64,000 bases of DNA from CAILKP01 sp038231815. GTDB taxonomy: Bacteria > Planctomycetota > Phycisphaerae > Phycisphaerales > UBA1924. The notes under the pieces are model-generated. The model did no database searches. It saw only the letters and a program-made list of their open reading frames with translations, and was not told the origin of the DNA. Within the stretch, counting starts at the first letter, position 1; each line of letters opens with the position of its first letter. Below, in pieces: positions 53,291 through 61,873 of the stretch. The stretch spans positions 1-64,000 of the forward strand of contig JBBRKQ010000005.1 of the NCBI GenBank assembly GCA_038231815.1, read 5' to 3'. Both the position numbers and the translations under genes were made by a program.

Positions 53291-53797
53291 CTATTTGGTC
53301 GACCCGAGAGCCTTCCGAAAGCGGCTTTCTAGGTTGGCGATGGCGGCAGGGAGCTGGTTTTGAACCTTTCTGACGCCCGTTAGAAAAGCCTCCCTGTCGC
53401 CTGTGGGCCTCTTGGCATCGGTGAGTACATAGACAGCGAGCTTGATCTCCATCCAAAGGTCGTCAAGCTGTTTGCACATCGATGGGTCCAACCAGATACG
53501 CGATCGTTGACATTCTTCCCTAAAAAATGCCGACGCGACCTCGGCAGCTCGGCGGCGCTTGTGAAACTCTTCGTCACCTTGATAATCAGGGGTCGCGAGC
53601 ACCTGAAGCGAACACATCATCTCATATGTCGTTCCGTGGATTTTCGAAATTGCTTCACATTTTTTGTCATTCACCCGGTCCAAATGCCGAGTTCGTCGCG
53701 TTAAGTAGCTCGTAACGAAAAGTGTCACGACAGCTCCAGTAAGCGTCCCAAGCCCGAGCGACTTGGACAACTCTGATATGAAGGTCATCCAATCCAT
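53291..53797 (-). CDS. hypothetical protein with N-terminal membrane anchor
   Basis: A 168-residue protein. One TM near 15-35 (LGTLTGAVVTLFVTSYLTRR) followed by a charged cytoplasmic helix-rich body (RRRAAEVASAFFREECQRSR, AVYVLTDAKRPTGDREAF). Start at ATG 53797 with AAGGAG 6 bases before; the longer frame to 53827 is not used. Family not recognised. Lower GC than neighbours suggests recent acquisition, a weak argument. Confidence 0.62.
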   Translation of the reverse strand: MDWMTFISELSKSLGLGTLTGAVVTLFVTSYLTRRTRHLDRVNDKKCEAISKIHGTTYEMMCSLQVLATPDYQGDEEFHKRRRAAEVASAFFREECQRSRIWLDPSMCKQLDDLWMEIKLAVYVLTDAKRPTGDREAFLTGVRKVQNQLPAAIANLESRFRKALGSTK

Positions 53798-53879
53798 TCC
53801 GTGCTCCTTGCATTGTTTGAACCCCAATACCGCACACTTTCCCAGCCGCGGCAGGCTGCGAGCCGCTCACCGATAATTC

Positions 53880-54473
53880 TCACCCAGCGGCCTTCCCCAG
53901 CAGCACCTTCCACTCCGCCTCCACCCTCGCCTTCACCGGCTCCGCCAACCCCGGCAGGTTAATCTCAACATTCCGCCCCGCGCACCATGCCGCCGCCGCC
54001 GCCAGCTTCTCGGCAATATCCAAATCACTCACCAGGTGCAGGTTGCTCTTGCCCCGCAGCTTGCCGCACAGTTTGTGTACCTCCACGCAAACCGCCATGG
54101 CCGAGAGTGGCACGTTCGCCGCCATCACCGTCGCCGCGGCCAGCCCGCTCCGCCCCGCATCTCCGTCGGGCAGCTTCATCATCGTGTTCACGGCGGCATA
54201 TGCCCGCCCATCTTCATCGGCAAGTTCCAGCAGCATCAGCCGGGCCCGTGCAAGTTCTGCCTGCACGGTCGCCAGCATCATCTGATGCTCCGCCAAGTTT
54301 TTCTTGCCCAGTGAATACGCCACCACCATCTCCGCCTGCGCAGCGGCCGCAGCGCCCACCATGCACGCTACCGCGCCGCCACCGGGCGTGGGTGTTTTGG
54401 CGGCCAAGCTAGTGAAAAATGCGGCGACGGTGTGCAGCGCCAGCGGAGCATCAGCAGCGTGAGGCGTGGTCAT
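53880..54473 (-). CDS. FTCD_C/cyclodeaminase-like domain protein
   Basis: A 197-residue helical protein of the formiminotransferase-cyclodeaminase C-terminal family. Motifs: FFTSLAAKTPTPGGGAVACM near the N-terminus, AYSLGKKNLAEHQMML and VMAANVPLSAMAVCVEV. True cyclodeaminases convert formimino-THF to methenyl-THF, but stand-alone domains like this are often of uncertain role. It ends 81 bp after the preceding hypothetical gene and starts 43 bp downstream of the SRPBCC gene's stop; all are on the minus strand. Confidence 0.85.
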   Translation of the reverse strand: MTTPHAADAPLALHTVAAFFTSLAAKTPTPGGGAVACMVGAAAAAQAEMVVAYSLGKKNLAEHQMMLATVQAELARARLMLLELADEDGRAYAAVNTMMKLPDGDAGRSGLAAATVMAANVPLSAMAVCVEVHKLCGKLRGKSNLHLVSDLDIAEKLAAAAAWCAGRNVEINLPGLAEPVKARVEAEWKVLLGKAAG

Positions 54474-54516
54474 AGCCCCAGCGTAGCAACAGCCCCCAGC
54501 CTTCGGCCGTGCTTGA

Positions 54517-55061
54517 TCAATCCACCGGCCAATGCTCACTGCGGCACTTCTTCGGTGTAATCACCGGTGTCAGCACCTTGATAAGCACGTACAACGCGCG
54601 AATGCCCAGCGTTGGCTTGCCGGTTTCCATCACACTCTTAAGTGTGCTGGTAATCATGGTGCCGCCCTGAACCATCTGCTTGGCCGTCTTGGTGCCCAGC
54701 GGCAGATCATCAATCGTCAGCGTGAACTCGGTGCCGCCTGATTTGTTCGGCTTCAGCTCATAGGTGACCCTGCATTCCGGGTCATTCTCATTGGTAAAGC
54801 GAAACGTGTGCCCGAAGCGGTGTGGCGGCTCGCACAGGAAAATAGTACCAACAACACCGGTAAACTTGCCATCGGGCGAGCGCATCGCCAGTTTGCTGCC
54901 GGGCACAAGCCCGCCGCGGCCCAGCGACATGCGGCTGTTAAAAAAGCACAAAATTGGCTTGTCTGTGCGGGTGATCTCGCGCCACACCGCATCAATCGGC
55001 GCGCTCATATCAACTTTAAATTGCGAGTGGTGGACTTGCTGTCGGAAGTTTGTGACGACAT
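54517..55061 (-). pseudogene. SRPBCC/AHSA1-like protein gene with a probable frameshift near the 5' end
   Basis: The open frame that is readable begins at 55008 (MSAPIDAVWREITRTDKP) and gives a 163-residue START/SRPBCC domain ending in PKKCRSEHW. Relatives carry a first beta-strand before this. An upstream ATG at 55061, just 7 bases after the stop of the ArsR gene, opens MSSQTSDSKSTTRNLKLI and then ends. The two frames join sensibly (…TTR-x-FKVDMSAPIDAVW) if one base is added in the AATTTAAAG run near 55018-55023. Either a genuine disruption or a sequencing error. It may still be translated from 55008 without the first strand. Confidence 0.55.
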
Positions 55062-55068
55062 GGCTGCT

Positions 55069-55554
55069 TCAGGCACTGCGGATTCTCCTGTGTTGCTGCG
55101 GCTGTGAAGACGGCAAGCACACCGTCGCATCTCCGGGCAAAGTCCCGCCCGGTTCGCTGCTGCGTGCTTCAAGTTTCTGTTCTCCATCGCCGCCACCTGT
55201 CCGGCTCGGCTGCTCTGCCACCCGCTGGCCCCCAGCCACCTCCAGTCGCTCCTTCATGTCCAGCATGCGCCCAGCCCAGAAGCTTGAATAGCTGTCAGTC
55301 CAGCGGTCATAAATGTGCTGGATCGGTACCGCGTTAAAATACAGCCGCCGGATGCGGCCTTCCCGCCGCGAACTTAGTAGTTTGGCGCGCTCCAGCAGCT
55401 TGATGTGCTTGAGCACGCCCACCGGCGTCATGCGAAACCGTTCGGCCACTTCGGCAATCGTAATGCCGGGGTGCTGCTGCGCAATGTCCAGCATCTTCCG
55501 CCTTGCAGGGCTAGAAAGTGCGGCGAACACGCGATCAAGTGCGGCGCATGTCAT
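55069..55554 (-). CDS. ArsR-type winged-helix regulator
   Basis: A 161-residue regulator. Winged helix-turn-helix: LDRVFAALSSPARRKMLDI, ITIAEVAERFRMTPVGVLKHIKLLERAKLLSSRREGRIRRLYFN, and the terminal helix RWTDSYSSFWAGRMLDMKERLE, the arrangement of ArsR regulators placed before AHSA1/SRPBCC genes. The tail after about 115 is unstructured. Start at ATG 55554; an earlier frame to 55593 is less likely. It is followed at once by the SRPBCC gene, so the two form a typical regulator-ligand-binding pair. Confidence 0.85.
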   Translation of the reverse strand: MTCAALDRVFAALSSPARRKMLDIAQQHPGITIAEVAERFRMTPVGVLKHIKLLERAKLLSSRREGRIRRLYFNAVPIQHIYDRWTDSYSSFWAGRMLDMKERLEVAGGQRVAEQPSRTGGGDGEQKLEARSSEPGGTLPGDATVCLPSSQPQQHRRIRSA

Positions 55555-55783
55555 TGATAACCAAATGGTAATCAATTGAGCATGTCGGGTCAAGCGGTGA
55601 AGTCAAATCTACTGCCAAGCCCCCGCGCCGGTGGACAATCCGGGCAAGCCCGCCCGGTTCATACACAAAGCCCCCAGTTCGCCCCGCCGAAACCGGATTC
55701 CAAGCGTTGCCAATAAGTTCGGTAGGTCCGCCGTCCTAAAGCGCCGAACCCGCTTTTCCTCCGTTTCCGCAAGAGCACCCGCT

Positions 55784-56206
55784 ATGAGCACTTTTAATAA
55801 CGATCCCAACTTCTCCAACCGGCCAAGCGGGCCGTACAACGACGTCATCCCCATCAACGGCACCCGCGAGTGGGAACGCACCTACTCCGTCTTCGTGCAC
55901 CTGACTCCGTTCTCAACGTTCTTTCTGCCATGCCCCCTCTTGGTCGCACTGGTGCTGTGGCTCATCAAGCGGGACCAGTCTGGCTTTGTTGATGCCGCTG
56001 GCAAATCCACCATGAATCTTCAGATTTCGGCATGGGTCTACAGCGTAGTGCTGTTTTGTGCTGGCTTCTTCACCTTCGGTATCGGCTGGGTTCTCATCGC
56101 CATCCTCGGTCTTATCGTGCTCATCCTCGCTGTCTTGGGCGCCCTCGCCGCCAGCCGGGGCGAGGTCTATCGCTATCCCCTGGTCATCCCGTTCTTTACC
56201 ATTTAA
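55784..56206 (+). CDS. DUF4870-family membrane protein
   Basis: A 140-residue protein with three membrane segments, typical of DUF4870: WERTYSVFVHLTPFSTFFLPCPLLVALVLWLIKRDQSGFVD, then GKSTMNLQISAWVYSVVLFC and a last helix before GEVYRYPLVIPFFTI. Function unknown in all members. Start at the ATG with the conserved N-terminus; the longer frame from 55631 is Arg-rich and not similar. It lies 138 bp before lepB on the same strand. Confidence 0.88.
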   Translation: MSTFNNDPNFSNRPSGPYNDVIPINGTREWERTYSVFVHLTPFSTFFLPCPLLVALVLWLIKRDQSGFVDAAGKSTMNLQISAWVYSVVLFCAGFFTFGIGWVLIAILGLIVLILAVLGALAASRGEVYRYPLVIPFFTI

Positions 56207-56344
56207 AACCAAGCCAGTTCCCACTCCCCCTCTCTCCCGCCTCCGCGATCGTTTCTATGAACCGCTCCCATACCGCGGCTGCCCGCCAATAGGGTGTTTC
56301 ACAACCGCCAGCATCCCCCAGCCGGCACTACCCTCCGGCCAGCC

Positions 56345-58039
56345 ATGAGCACCGCCAGCATCGAACTCGTCCACCCACCCAAGGAAAGCGTCAAAGAAAC
56401 GCTCATCTCTATCCTCATCGCCTTCGTACTTGCCTTCGTCTTCCGCAGCTTCGTGGTCGAGGCGTTCATCATCCCCACCGGCTCAATGGCCCCCACGCTG
56501 CTGGGTGAGCACATGCGCTTTGCAAACGGGGAAACCGGCGCCAACTGGACAGTCGGCCCCCGTGACTACGACGGCCGCAGCCGCACACCCCTGTCCATCC
56601 AAGGTGTGAACGATCCCGTCGTGGTTCATGATCCCATTTCAGGTGAAGCGATCTCCCGCGCCGCTGTGCCACTCCGCTCCGGTGATCGCATCCTGGTTGA
56701 AAAATTCCTCTACGGCGTGCGTGAGCCCCAGCGGTTTGATGTGGTTGTGTTCAAAAACCCCAGCGACCCAACCCAGAATTACATCAAGCGACTCATCGGC
56801 CTGCCCAGTGAAGAAATCGCCTTGGTCGATGGCGATGTCTTCACCCGCAAGGTCGATAAGCCAGACCCCGCCCCCAGTGATGCCAACCGCTGGATGACCC
56901 CCGGCTGGCAAATCGCCCGCAAAGACTCGCGCGTCATGAAGTCCGTCTGGCAGGAAGTCTTTGATGCCGCCAAAACCCCCCTCACCTTCGGGCAGCCCGC
57001 CGCCTCAAGCTTCAAGTTCCCCTGGGTCGGCGCCAGCGAAATCCCAGATGCCTGGACCGTCAGCGACGGAGTCTCCCTGCCCCGCGGCCAAGTTATCTGC
57101 AAGACCGACAAGCGGGCCGCCCTCAGTTGGAACAACAAGCAGGCCTTCTTCAGCTCCCTAGCCCAAGGCAGGCGTGAGTTTGATCGCACCATCTGCGATC
57201 GCTACGCCTACAACGAAGTCGCCCAAACCAACATCTTCCCCGTCAGCGATGTTCGGGTCAGCGCCGGCGTCAAACCCGAGCAGGCCGGCCTGGCGTACCG
57301 CATCGTCCTGCAAGCCCGCGGCCACCTCTTTGTTGGTGAAATCGCCGGTGGCAAGGCCACCCTCAAGATGCGCCCGATCGAGCTGGTCGATGGCCCGTTT
57401 ACCACACTGGCAACCGGTGATGCCACCCTCCCCGCCGGCCGCGTCACCGCGGTTGAGTTCTGGCACCATGATCAATCGCTGCGGCTGCTGGTTGGCGGGC
57501 GCGAGGTTGCCGCCGGCACGTACGACTGGAACCCCGAGCAGCGCATCGCCTTCTCCACCGGCCGCACCCTTACAGAGCTGATGGACAACCAAAAAACCGT
57601 CAGCGGTAACATCTTGGCAGATCCCACCCTCTACCGCCCCGCCCAACTCCGTATCGAGCTTGAAGGCTCCCCGGCCTCCCTCTTTGGCCTCAAGCTCGAC
57701 CGTGACTTGCACTACCAGCCCGCCACCTACCCCATGGGCAGCGGTGAGTTCGGCGGCCAGCCCGCCATAGCCACCAACCCCGACACCACCATCCGGCTCG
57801 AACCCGACCAGTTCTTCGTGTGCGGCGACAACAGCCCCCAAAGCATGGACTCGCGCCTGTGGAACCGCCCCGACCCCTGGATCGAAGACCTCATGCTCTC
57901 CCGCGGCATGAAAAACAGCATCGGCGTAGTCTCCCGAGACCTCATGCTCGGCCGGGCCTTCCACGTTTATTTCCCGTCAATGCTCCAAGGCGGCATCGCA
58001 CCCATACCGGATGTTGGCCGCATGAGGTTCATCCAGTAG
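56345..58039 (+). CDS. lepB: signal peptidase I with a large inserted domain
   Basis: A 564-residue membrane protease that removes signal peptides; normal bacterial enzymes have 200-330 residues. One N-terminal TM (18-40). Ser/Lys dyad: PTGSMAPTL (Ser47) and QNYIKRLIGLPSEE (Lys148). The final box is FVCGDNSPQSMDSR near 490, followed by LMLGRAFHVYF. Between the Lys box and the final box there is an insertion of about 300 residues, beta-rich in the later part (LVDGPFTTLATGD, WHHDQSLRLLVGGREVAAGTYDW), a LamG-like impression. An additional insertion separates Ser and Lys boxes. Large LepB forms are known in planctomycetes. Confidence 0.9.
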   Translation: MSTASIELVHPPKESVKETLISILIAFVLAFVFRSFVVEAFIIPTGSMAPTLLGEHMRFANGETGANWTVGPRDYDGRSRTPLSIQGVNDPVVVHDPISGEAISRAAVPLRSGDRILVEKFLYGVREPQRFDVVVFKNPSDPTQNYIKRLIGLPSEEIALVDGDVFTRKVDKPDPAPSDANRWMTPGWQIARKDSRVMKSVWQEVFDAAKTPLTFGQPAASSFKFPWVGASEIPDAWTVSDGVSLPRGQVICKTDKRAALSWNNKQAFFSSLAQGRREFDRTICDRYAYNEVAQTNIFPVSDVRVSAGVKPEQAGLAYRIVLQARGHLFVGEIAGGKATLKMRPIELVDGPFTTLATGDATLPAGRVTAVEFWHHDQSLRLLVGGREVAAGTYDWNPEQRIAFSTGRTLTELMDNQKTVSGNILADPTLYRPAQLRIELEGSPASLFGLKLDRDLHYQPATYPMGSGEFGGQPAIATNPDTTIRLEPDQFFVCGDNSPQSMDSRLWNRPDPWIEDLMLSRGMKNSIGVVSRDLMLGRAFHVYFPSMLQGGIAPIPDVGRMRFIQ

Positions 58040-58494
58040 AGGGGAAAGGCCGCTGAGCGGCCAATGGGCGTGCCCAACAGGCAGCCAGCCGAAGCCAAAG
58101 AGACTGTGCCGCCCCGCAAACTGCCAACGCCTGAGGGCTTTACAACCCTCAGCCCCCTCCGCAAGTTGCTGATGAATTGACCCAGCTGGCTCCAAAAGCC
58201 GACCAACCTCCGCGACGGAGAAACGCTAACCGGCCGGTCGGCAGATACCCGGCTCTCTAGGTACGCTGGGTATGTACCTTGTCTTGCGGTTGTGCATGCT
58301 CAGCTTCACTGCGAATCATGGGTGCTCTGATCTTTCCAGTTCAAATTCTGTCACCCCGACTTTGAAGGCTTGATGGCCTCCGCTGGCGCCGAGGCCATCT
58401 GCATTTCCGGAAAAGTCCAGTCCCGGCTCCCCGCAACCCTTGTCCGGGTTCGAATTGCCAACAGCCAGTAACCAACCGGCCAACCAGTCCTGCG
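58040..58494. other. 455-bp intergenic region, tRNA-Pro 3'-end-like fragment inside
   Basis: Hairpin GGCCGC-TGA-GCGGCC at 58048-58062 follows lepB, without a T-run. At 58336-58359 is a string close to the T-arm and acceptor end of tRNA-Pro (see separate entry). Otherwise empty. Confidence 0.45.
58336..58359 (+). other. tRNA-Pro 3'-end-like fragment, possible attachment-site remnant
   Basis: CAGTTCAAATTCTGTCACC followed by CCGA resembles the T-loop and 3' acceptor end of a bacterial tRNA-Pro (canonical form: CAGGTTCAAATCCTGTCACC then CCGA) with two or three differences. The rest of the tRNA is absent. A second, shorter copy (TTCTGTCACCCCGA) occurs at 59857, on the other side of the serine-hydrolase gene. 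Confidence 0.35.
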
Positions 58495-59688
58495 TCATGG
58501 CGACTGTCGAATCCGTTCGAGCAACCGATACCCGAGTCCCTGCTTGGTCCACGTTTGCGGATCTTCAAAACTGGAGATATTGCACATCAGCACGATGCAC
58601 TCGCCCGACTCGGGGACGACAATGTTGACTGCGTTGTAGCCTCCGATTGCCCCGTGACGCTCTACAACGCGAGTACGAGTACCGGGCGTTAGCTCAAGGT
58701 CGTAGACCCAGCACCCCATGGCGGCGAAGCCACTCTGGGGCGATGATTCAAGCATTATCTCTGTCGTCCGCGTGTCCAGCAGCCGGTGGTTGACCAGCGT
58801 TAGATTAAACGCCCAGAGGTCGTGGGCAGTGGAATACACAGCGCCGGCGCCCGCAAAGTTGGCGAGCTGAAAGAGCGGAGCGTCCCGTACTCCACCTGAG
58901 TCAACTTCGTAGTCACGGGCGAGATTCGGCACGATTTCCCGTCCCATGAGAACTCCCGATCCGATCATGCCCGAGGGAACAAAGACGCGATCGCGGAGCA
59001 CCTGAATGAGCGGCTTCCCGTCCAACTGCTCAAGCAGCGCGCCCAACAATATGTAATCTGTGTTGTTGTACGAGAACCCCGAGCCCGGATCACGCTCAAG
59101 TTCGCACGCGTCGATCAGCCGGCCCAGTCCCGCGCCGCTCGTGTCGATATCCTGACGGGTATAGAAACTAGGAACAATGACATCGGGCTGCGGCAAACCA
59201 CTTGTATGTGTGAGCAAGTTCCTGATCGTCACCCGAGCGGCCCAAGGACGGGTCAACCAAGGCAAGTGCTTCTTGATTGGATCATCCAGCTTTAAGCGAT
59301 CTTGCTGGAATTCTTGGAGCACGCACACCGCAACCATCTGTTTGGTGACCGACGCAATGGGCATCGGACTTTCGAGCCTAAGTGGCACGCTAAAGGTCCG
59401 GTCGGCCATGCCTACGGAGAACGCGCCGAGTAACGTAGGGCCTCGGGCAATCAGGGCAACCCCATCGAATCGTCCAGCGTCATACTCCGCCTGTACGAGG
59501 ATCCGTAACGATTCGCTCATCGGCAGACTCTGCTGGCGTGCTCCTGCGGGCGGATGAAGATTGGTGCACCCGCCGCACGCCACGCACACTGCCGCCATGA
59601 GCCAGCAAGCGGTGTGCAGAACACACGGAATTACACAGCGACCGAGTTCGCGAGGGACTTGGAACGGGAGGACGATGGTTAAGTACAT
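58495..59688 (-). CDS. beta-lactamase-family serine hydrolase (lipoprotein-like)
   Basis: A 397-residue class C/esterase-type serine hydrolase. The N-terminal hydrophobic segment ends VACGGCTN, which resembles a lipobox, so it may be a lipoprotein. SxxK in IASVTKQMV near 114, YxN in FSYNNTDY near 201, and a third box VERHGAIGGYN near 348. The fold includes D-Ala-D-Ala peptidases and esterases; the substrate is not readable. It lies between two tRNA 3'-end-like fragments and has different neighbours from the first serine hydrolase at 28927, with which it shares only the motifs. Confidence 0.85.
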   Translation of the reverse strand: MYLTIVLPFQVPRELGRCVIPCVLHTACWLMAAVCVACGGCTNLHPPAGARQQSLPMSESLRILVQAEYDAGRFDGVALIARGPTLLGAFSVGMADRTFSVPLRLESPMPIASVTKQMVAVCVLQEFQQDRLKLDDPIKKHLPWLTRPWAARVTIRNLLTHTSGLPQPDVIVPSFYTRQDIDTSGAGLGRLIDACELERDPGSGFSYNNTDYILLGALLEQLDGKPLIQVLRDRVFVPSGMIGSGVLMGREIVPNLARDYEVDSGGVRDAPLFQLANFAGAGAVYSTAHDLWAFNLTLVNHRLLDTRTTEIMLESSPQSGFAAMGCWVYDLELTPGTRTRVVERHGAIGGYNAVNIVVPESGECIVLMCNISSFEDPQTWTKQGLGYRLLERIRQSP

Positions 59689-59856
59689 TGGGATAGAGTG
59701 TACGGGACCAGTTCGAACTGAGGACTCGGCAACTCGATGCCCCTGCTAATTGCCGTGACGGGCAAGTTCAGTACTGCGCTGCCGTTAGCGCCTGAACCAA
59801 CCGACTCGCCGAAGGCGCCAATGCCCTAACGCCCTCCCAGAAAAGTTCCATTGGTG

Positions 59857-59870
59857 TTCTGTCACCCCGA
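59857..59870 (+). other. second tRNA-Pro 3'-end-like fragment
   Basis: TTCTGTCACCCCGA, a 14-base exact match to the end of the fragment at 58336-58359. It stands 14 bases before a strong hairpin, as the end of a tRNA gene would. Could be chance. Confidence 0.3.
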
Positions 59871-59884
59871 TTTGGATCACTGAG

Positions 59885-59918
59885 AAGCCCTTCGACGAGT
59901 ACGTCGAAGGGCTTTCTC
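59885..59918 (+). terminator. terminator-like hairpin
   Basis: Perfect 13-bp stem AAGCCCTTCGACG / CGTCGAAGGGCTT with an AGTA loop, followed by TCTCGTTGT. It has no gene directly in front, only the tRNA-like fragment. Confidence 0.75.
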
Positions 59919-60073
59919 GTTGTGGGAATAAGACTTAGTCGCACCGTGGCCCCGTTCAAACACCGTGACACAGATGCCGAATTTCGACGGTTTTGAGGCT
60001 CGGTATTGGCGGGATTTGAACTCTACTTTGCTCAGTCGCTTTCATCTTCTACGAACGTCGCCACCGTCGCCCC

Positions 60074-60365
60074 TCATGCTGCGACGGTTGCAGTAGAAAT
60101 CTCCGACCACGGCCCCTTCTCGCCGCGGGTGTTCATCCAGCGGGCCATGAAGACGGCGGTTTGCCGCCTTCGCCGGGCTTGAACTCAGCGCGGAAGGTCG
60201 GCCTCTTCGTCATGGTCAGGAAGACCAGCGCGGCGGGTGGGCGTGGACTCATCCACCAATCGCAGGTGGTGCGTGAGCCGTTACCCGCTCTCGACCAGCG
60301 CGAGAGGCCGCGTGGTGGGCGTCTGCGCGGGGGTCCCTTTTGGGGCACACCGTGATCCCCCATCT
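60074..60365 (-). pseudogene. decayed fragment of a conserved hypothetical gene (Fn3-like protein)
   Basis: Three frames of the minus strand together read like one protein: GTPAQTPTTRPLALVESG then stop, RLTHHLRLVDESTPTRRAG in the same frame, ALVFLTMTKRPTFRAEFKPG and EGGK in a second, and TAVFMARWMNTRGEKGPWSE then ISTATVAA and stop in a third. I recognise this ending from a conserved protein group of planctomycetes and Verrucomicrobia. One nonsense codon and at least two frameshifts are needed, so the gene is dead. The N-terminal part (beyond 60365) is not identifiable. Confidence 0.6.
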
Positions 60366-60658
60366 CGGGGCGGTCGGCGTTGCTGGTCTTGGGGTTTGAT
60401 ACTGATCGTGCACCTCTGATGCCGAAGAGGTCTGCTGCCCTCTCCGGCACCCCACCCGCTGCAGCCAACGCCAAACGCATGGCCCCAGCGGCACGCTCGC
60501 TTGTGGCCATGGGTGGAGCGACATCAGCTTGGGCGTCGCAGCACCCGCGTAAGCACGGTTCCCTTGCCCTCTTTCCTACGCCGAACGAGAACCCGGTCTT
60601 TCAGAGCCTTGTCTAGCAACTGGTTGTCCTACCCTCGTGCTTCAAAAGGAGTCAACCT

Positions 60659-61780
60659 ATGCGCGGCACCAAGTTGTCGATTCTCTCCATCGTTGCCACG
60701 ATCACCGCGATCGCTGGCGCTGTCGCCACCTCCGCCATCGCCTGCACCGGCATCACACTGAAAGCCAAAGACGGCTCGGTGGTGTACGGCCGGACGATGG
60801 AATGGGGCACGTTTGATCTCAAGTCGCGGCTGGTCATCGTTCCGCGGGGGCACCAATTCACCGGTTCCACGCCCGATGGCAAGCCGGGGCTGATTTGGAG
60901 GGCGAATTACGGCGTTGTCGGTCTGGATGCGGTCGAGAAAGAGATCATCGCCGATGGCATCAACGAAAAGGGCCTTACGGTGGGTGAGTTTTAACAACCG
61001 GGTTTCGCGGCGTACCCGGCCTATGACCCAGCCCTGGCAGGAGATTCGATGTCATCGCTAGATGTCGGTCTCTATCTCTTGTCGCAATGCGCCACCGTGG
61101 ACGAGGCGCGTGCCGCGATGGCAAAAATCCGCGTCGTCGCCGTGGTGGATCCGCTGATCGGCATTGCTCCGCCGATGCACTACCTCGTCACCGACCCGAG
61201 CGGGAAAGCTATCGTCATCGAATTCATCAAAGGGGAAATGAAGATCTTCGATGCCCCACTCGGCGTCATCACAAACTCTCCCAGTTACGATTGGCACGAG
61301 ACGAATCTGCGGAACTACGTGAACCTCTCGGCGCTCTCTATTCCTGACAAAAAGATCGGCGACATGAACTTCAAGCCACTCGGTGGCGGCAGTGGAATGA
61401 TCGGCCTGCCCGGTGACAACACCCCGCCATCGCGCTTCATCCGGGCCGTGGCCGCGACCCAAACTGCCCGCCCCACCGCCACCGGAGACGAGACCATTTA
61501 TGAACTGTTCCGCATCCTCGATAACTTCAATCTCCCAGTAGGCGCGGCGGAAGGTTCCGGCGAGGTAAAGACGGGCGGAATGCGCAGCTCCACCTGCTGG
61601 ACAACCGGCTATGACACGAAAAACCTGGTGATGTATTACCACACCCAGCACAACCGCCGCGTTCGCAAGATCGATCTTGCCAAGATCGACTTCGCCACGC
61701 TGACGAAACTGACCCGCCTGCCGATGGACAAGGAACAGACGCAGGACATCGAGGACATGACCCCAAAGACGAATCGCTAG
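60659..61780 (+). pseudogene. choloylglycine-hydrolase/penicillin-acylase family gene interrupted by an in-frame stop
   Basis: Ntn-hydrolase of the linear amide C-N hydrolase family. AAAGGAG ribosome-binding site. Signal peptide ends TSAIA-C, and that Cys is the N-terminal nucleophile (CTGITLKAKDGSVVYGRTMEW). At 60992-60994 there is TAA; the same frame continues QPGFAAYPAYDPALAGDS and then 243 codons with NSPSYDWHETNLRNYVNLS and CWTTGYDTKNLVMYYH. In relatives a Tyr stands where TAA lies (GxFYxPGF), so one base change (TAC or TAT to TAA) explains it. The second part alone would lack the nucleophile. The enzyme is inactive unless the stop is read through. Confidence 0.85.
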
Positions 61781-61873
61781 ATCGTCATCTACGTTCACGC
61801 CGTTACCGTCCCGAGGTCAATCACGCGCCGCGGTCCGTGTTCAATCTCATGAATCCGCCATCGGGGACCGTCC

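Noticed and set aside
60001..60026. Another tRNA 3'-end-like string (minus strand, GTTCAAATCCCGCC)
   Set aside because: T-stem bases flanking the loop are not complementary, and there is no full tRNA; may be a remnant but not supportable.
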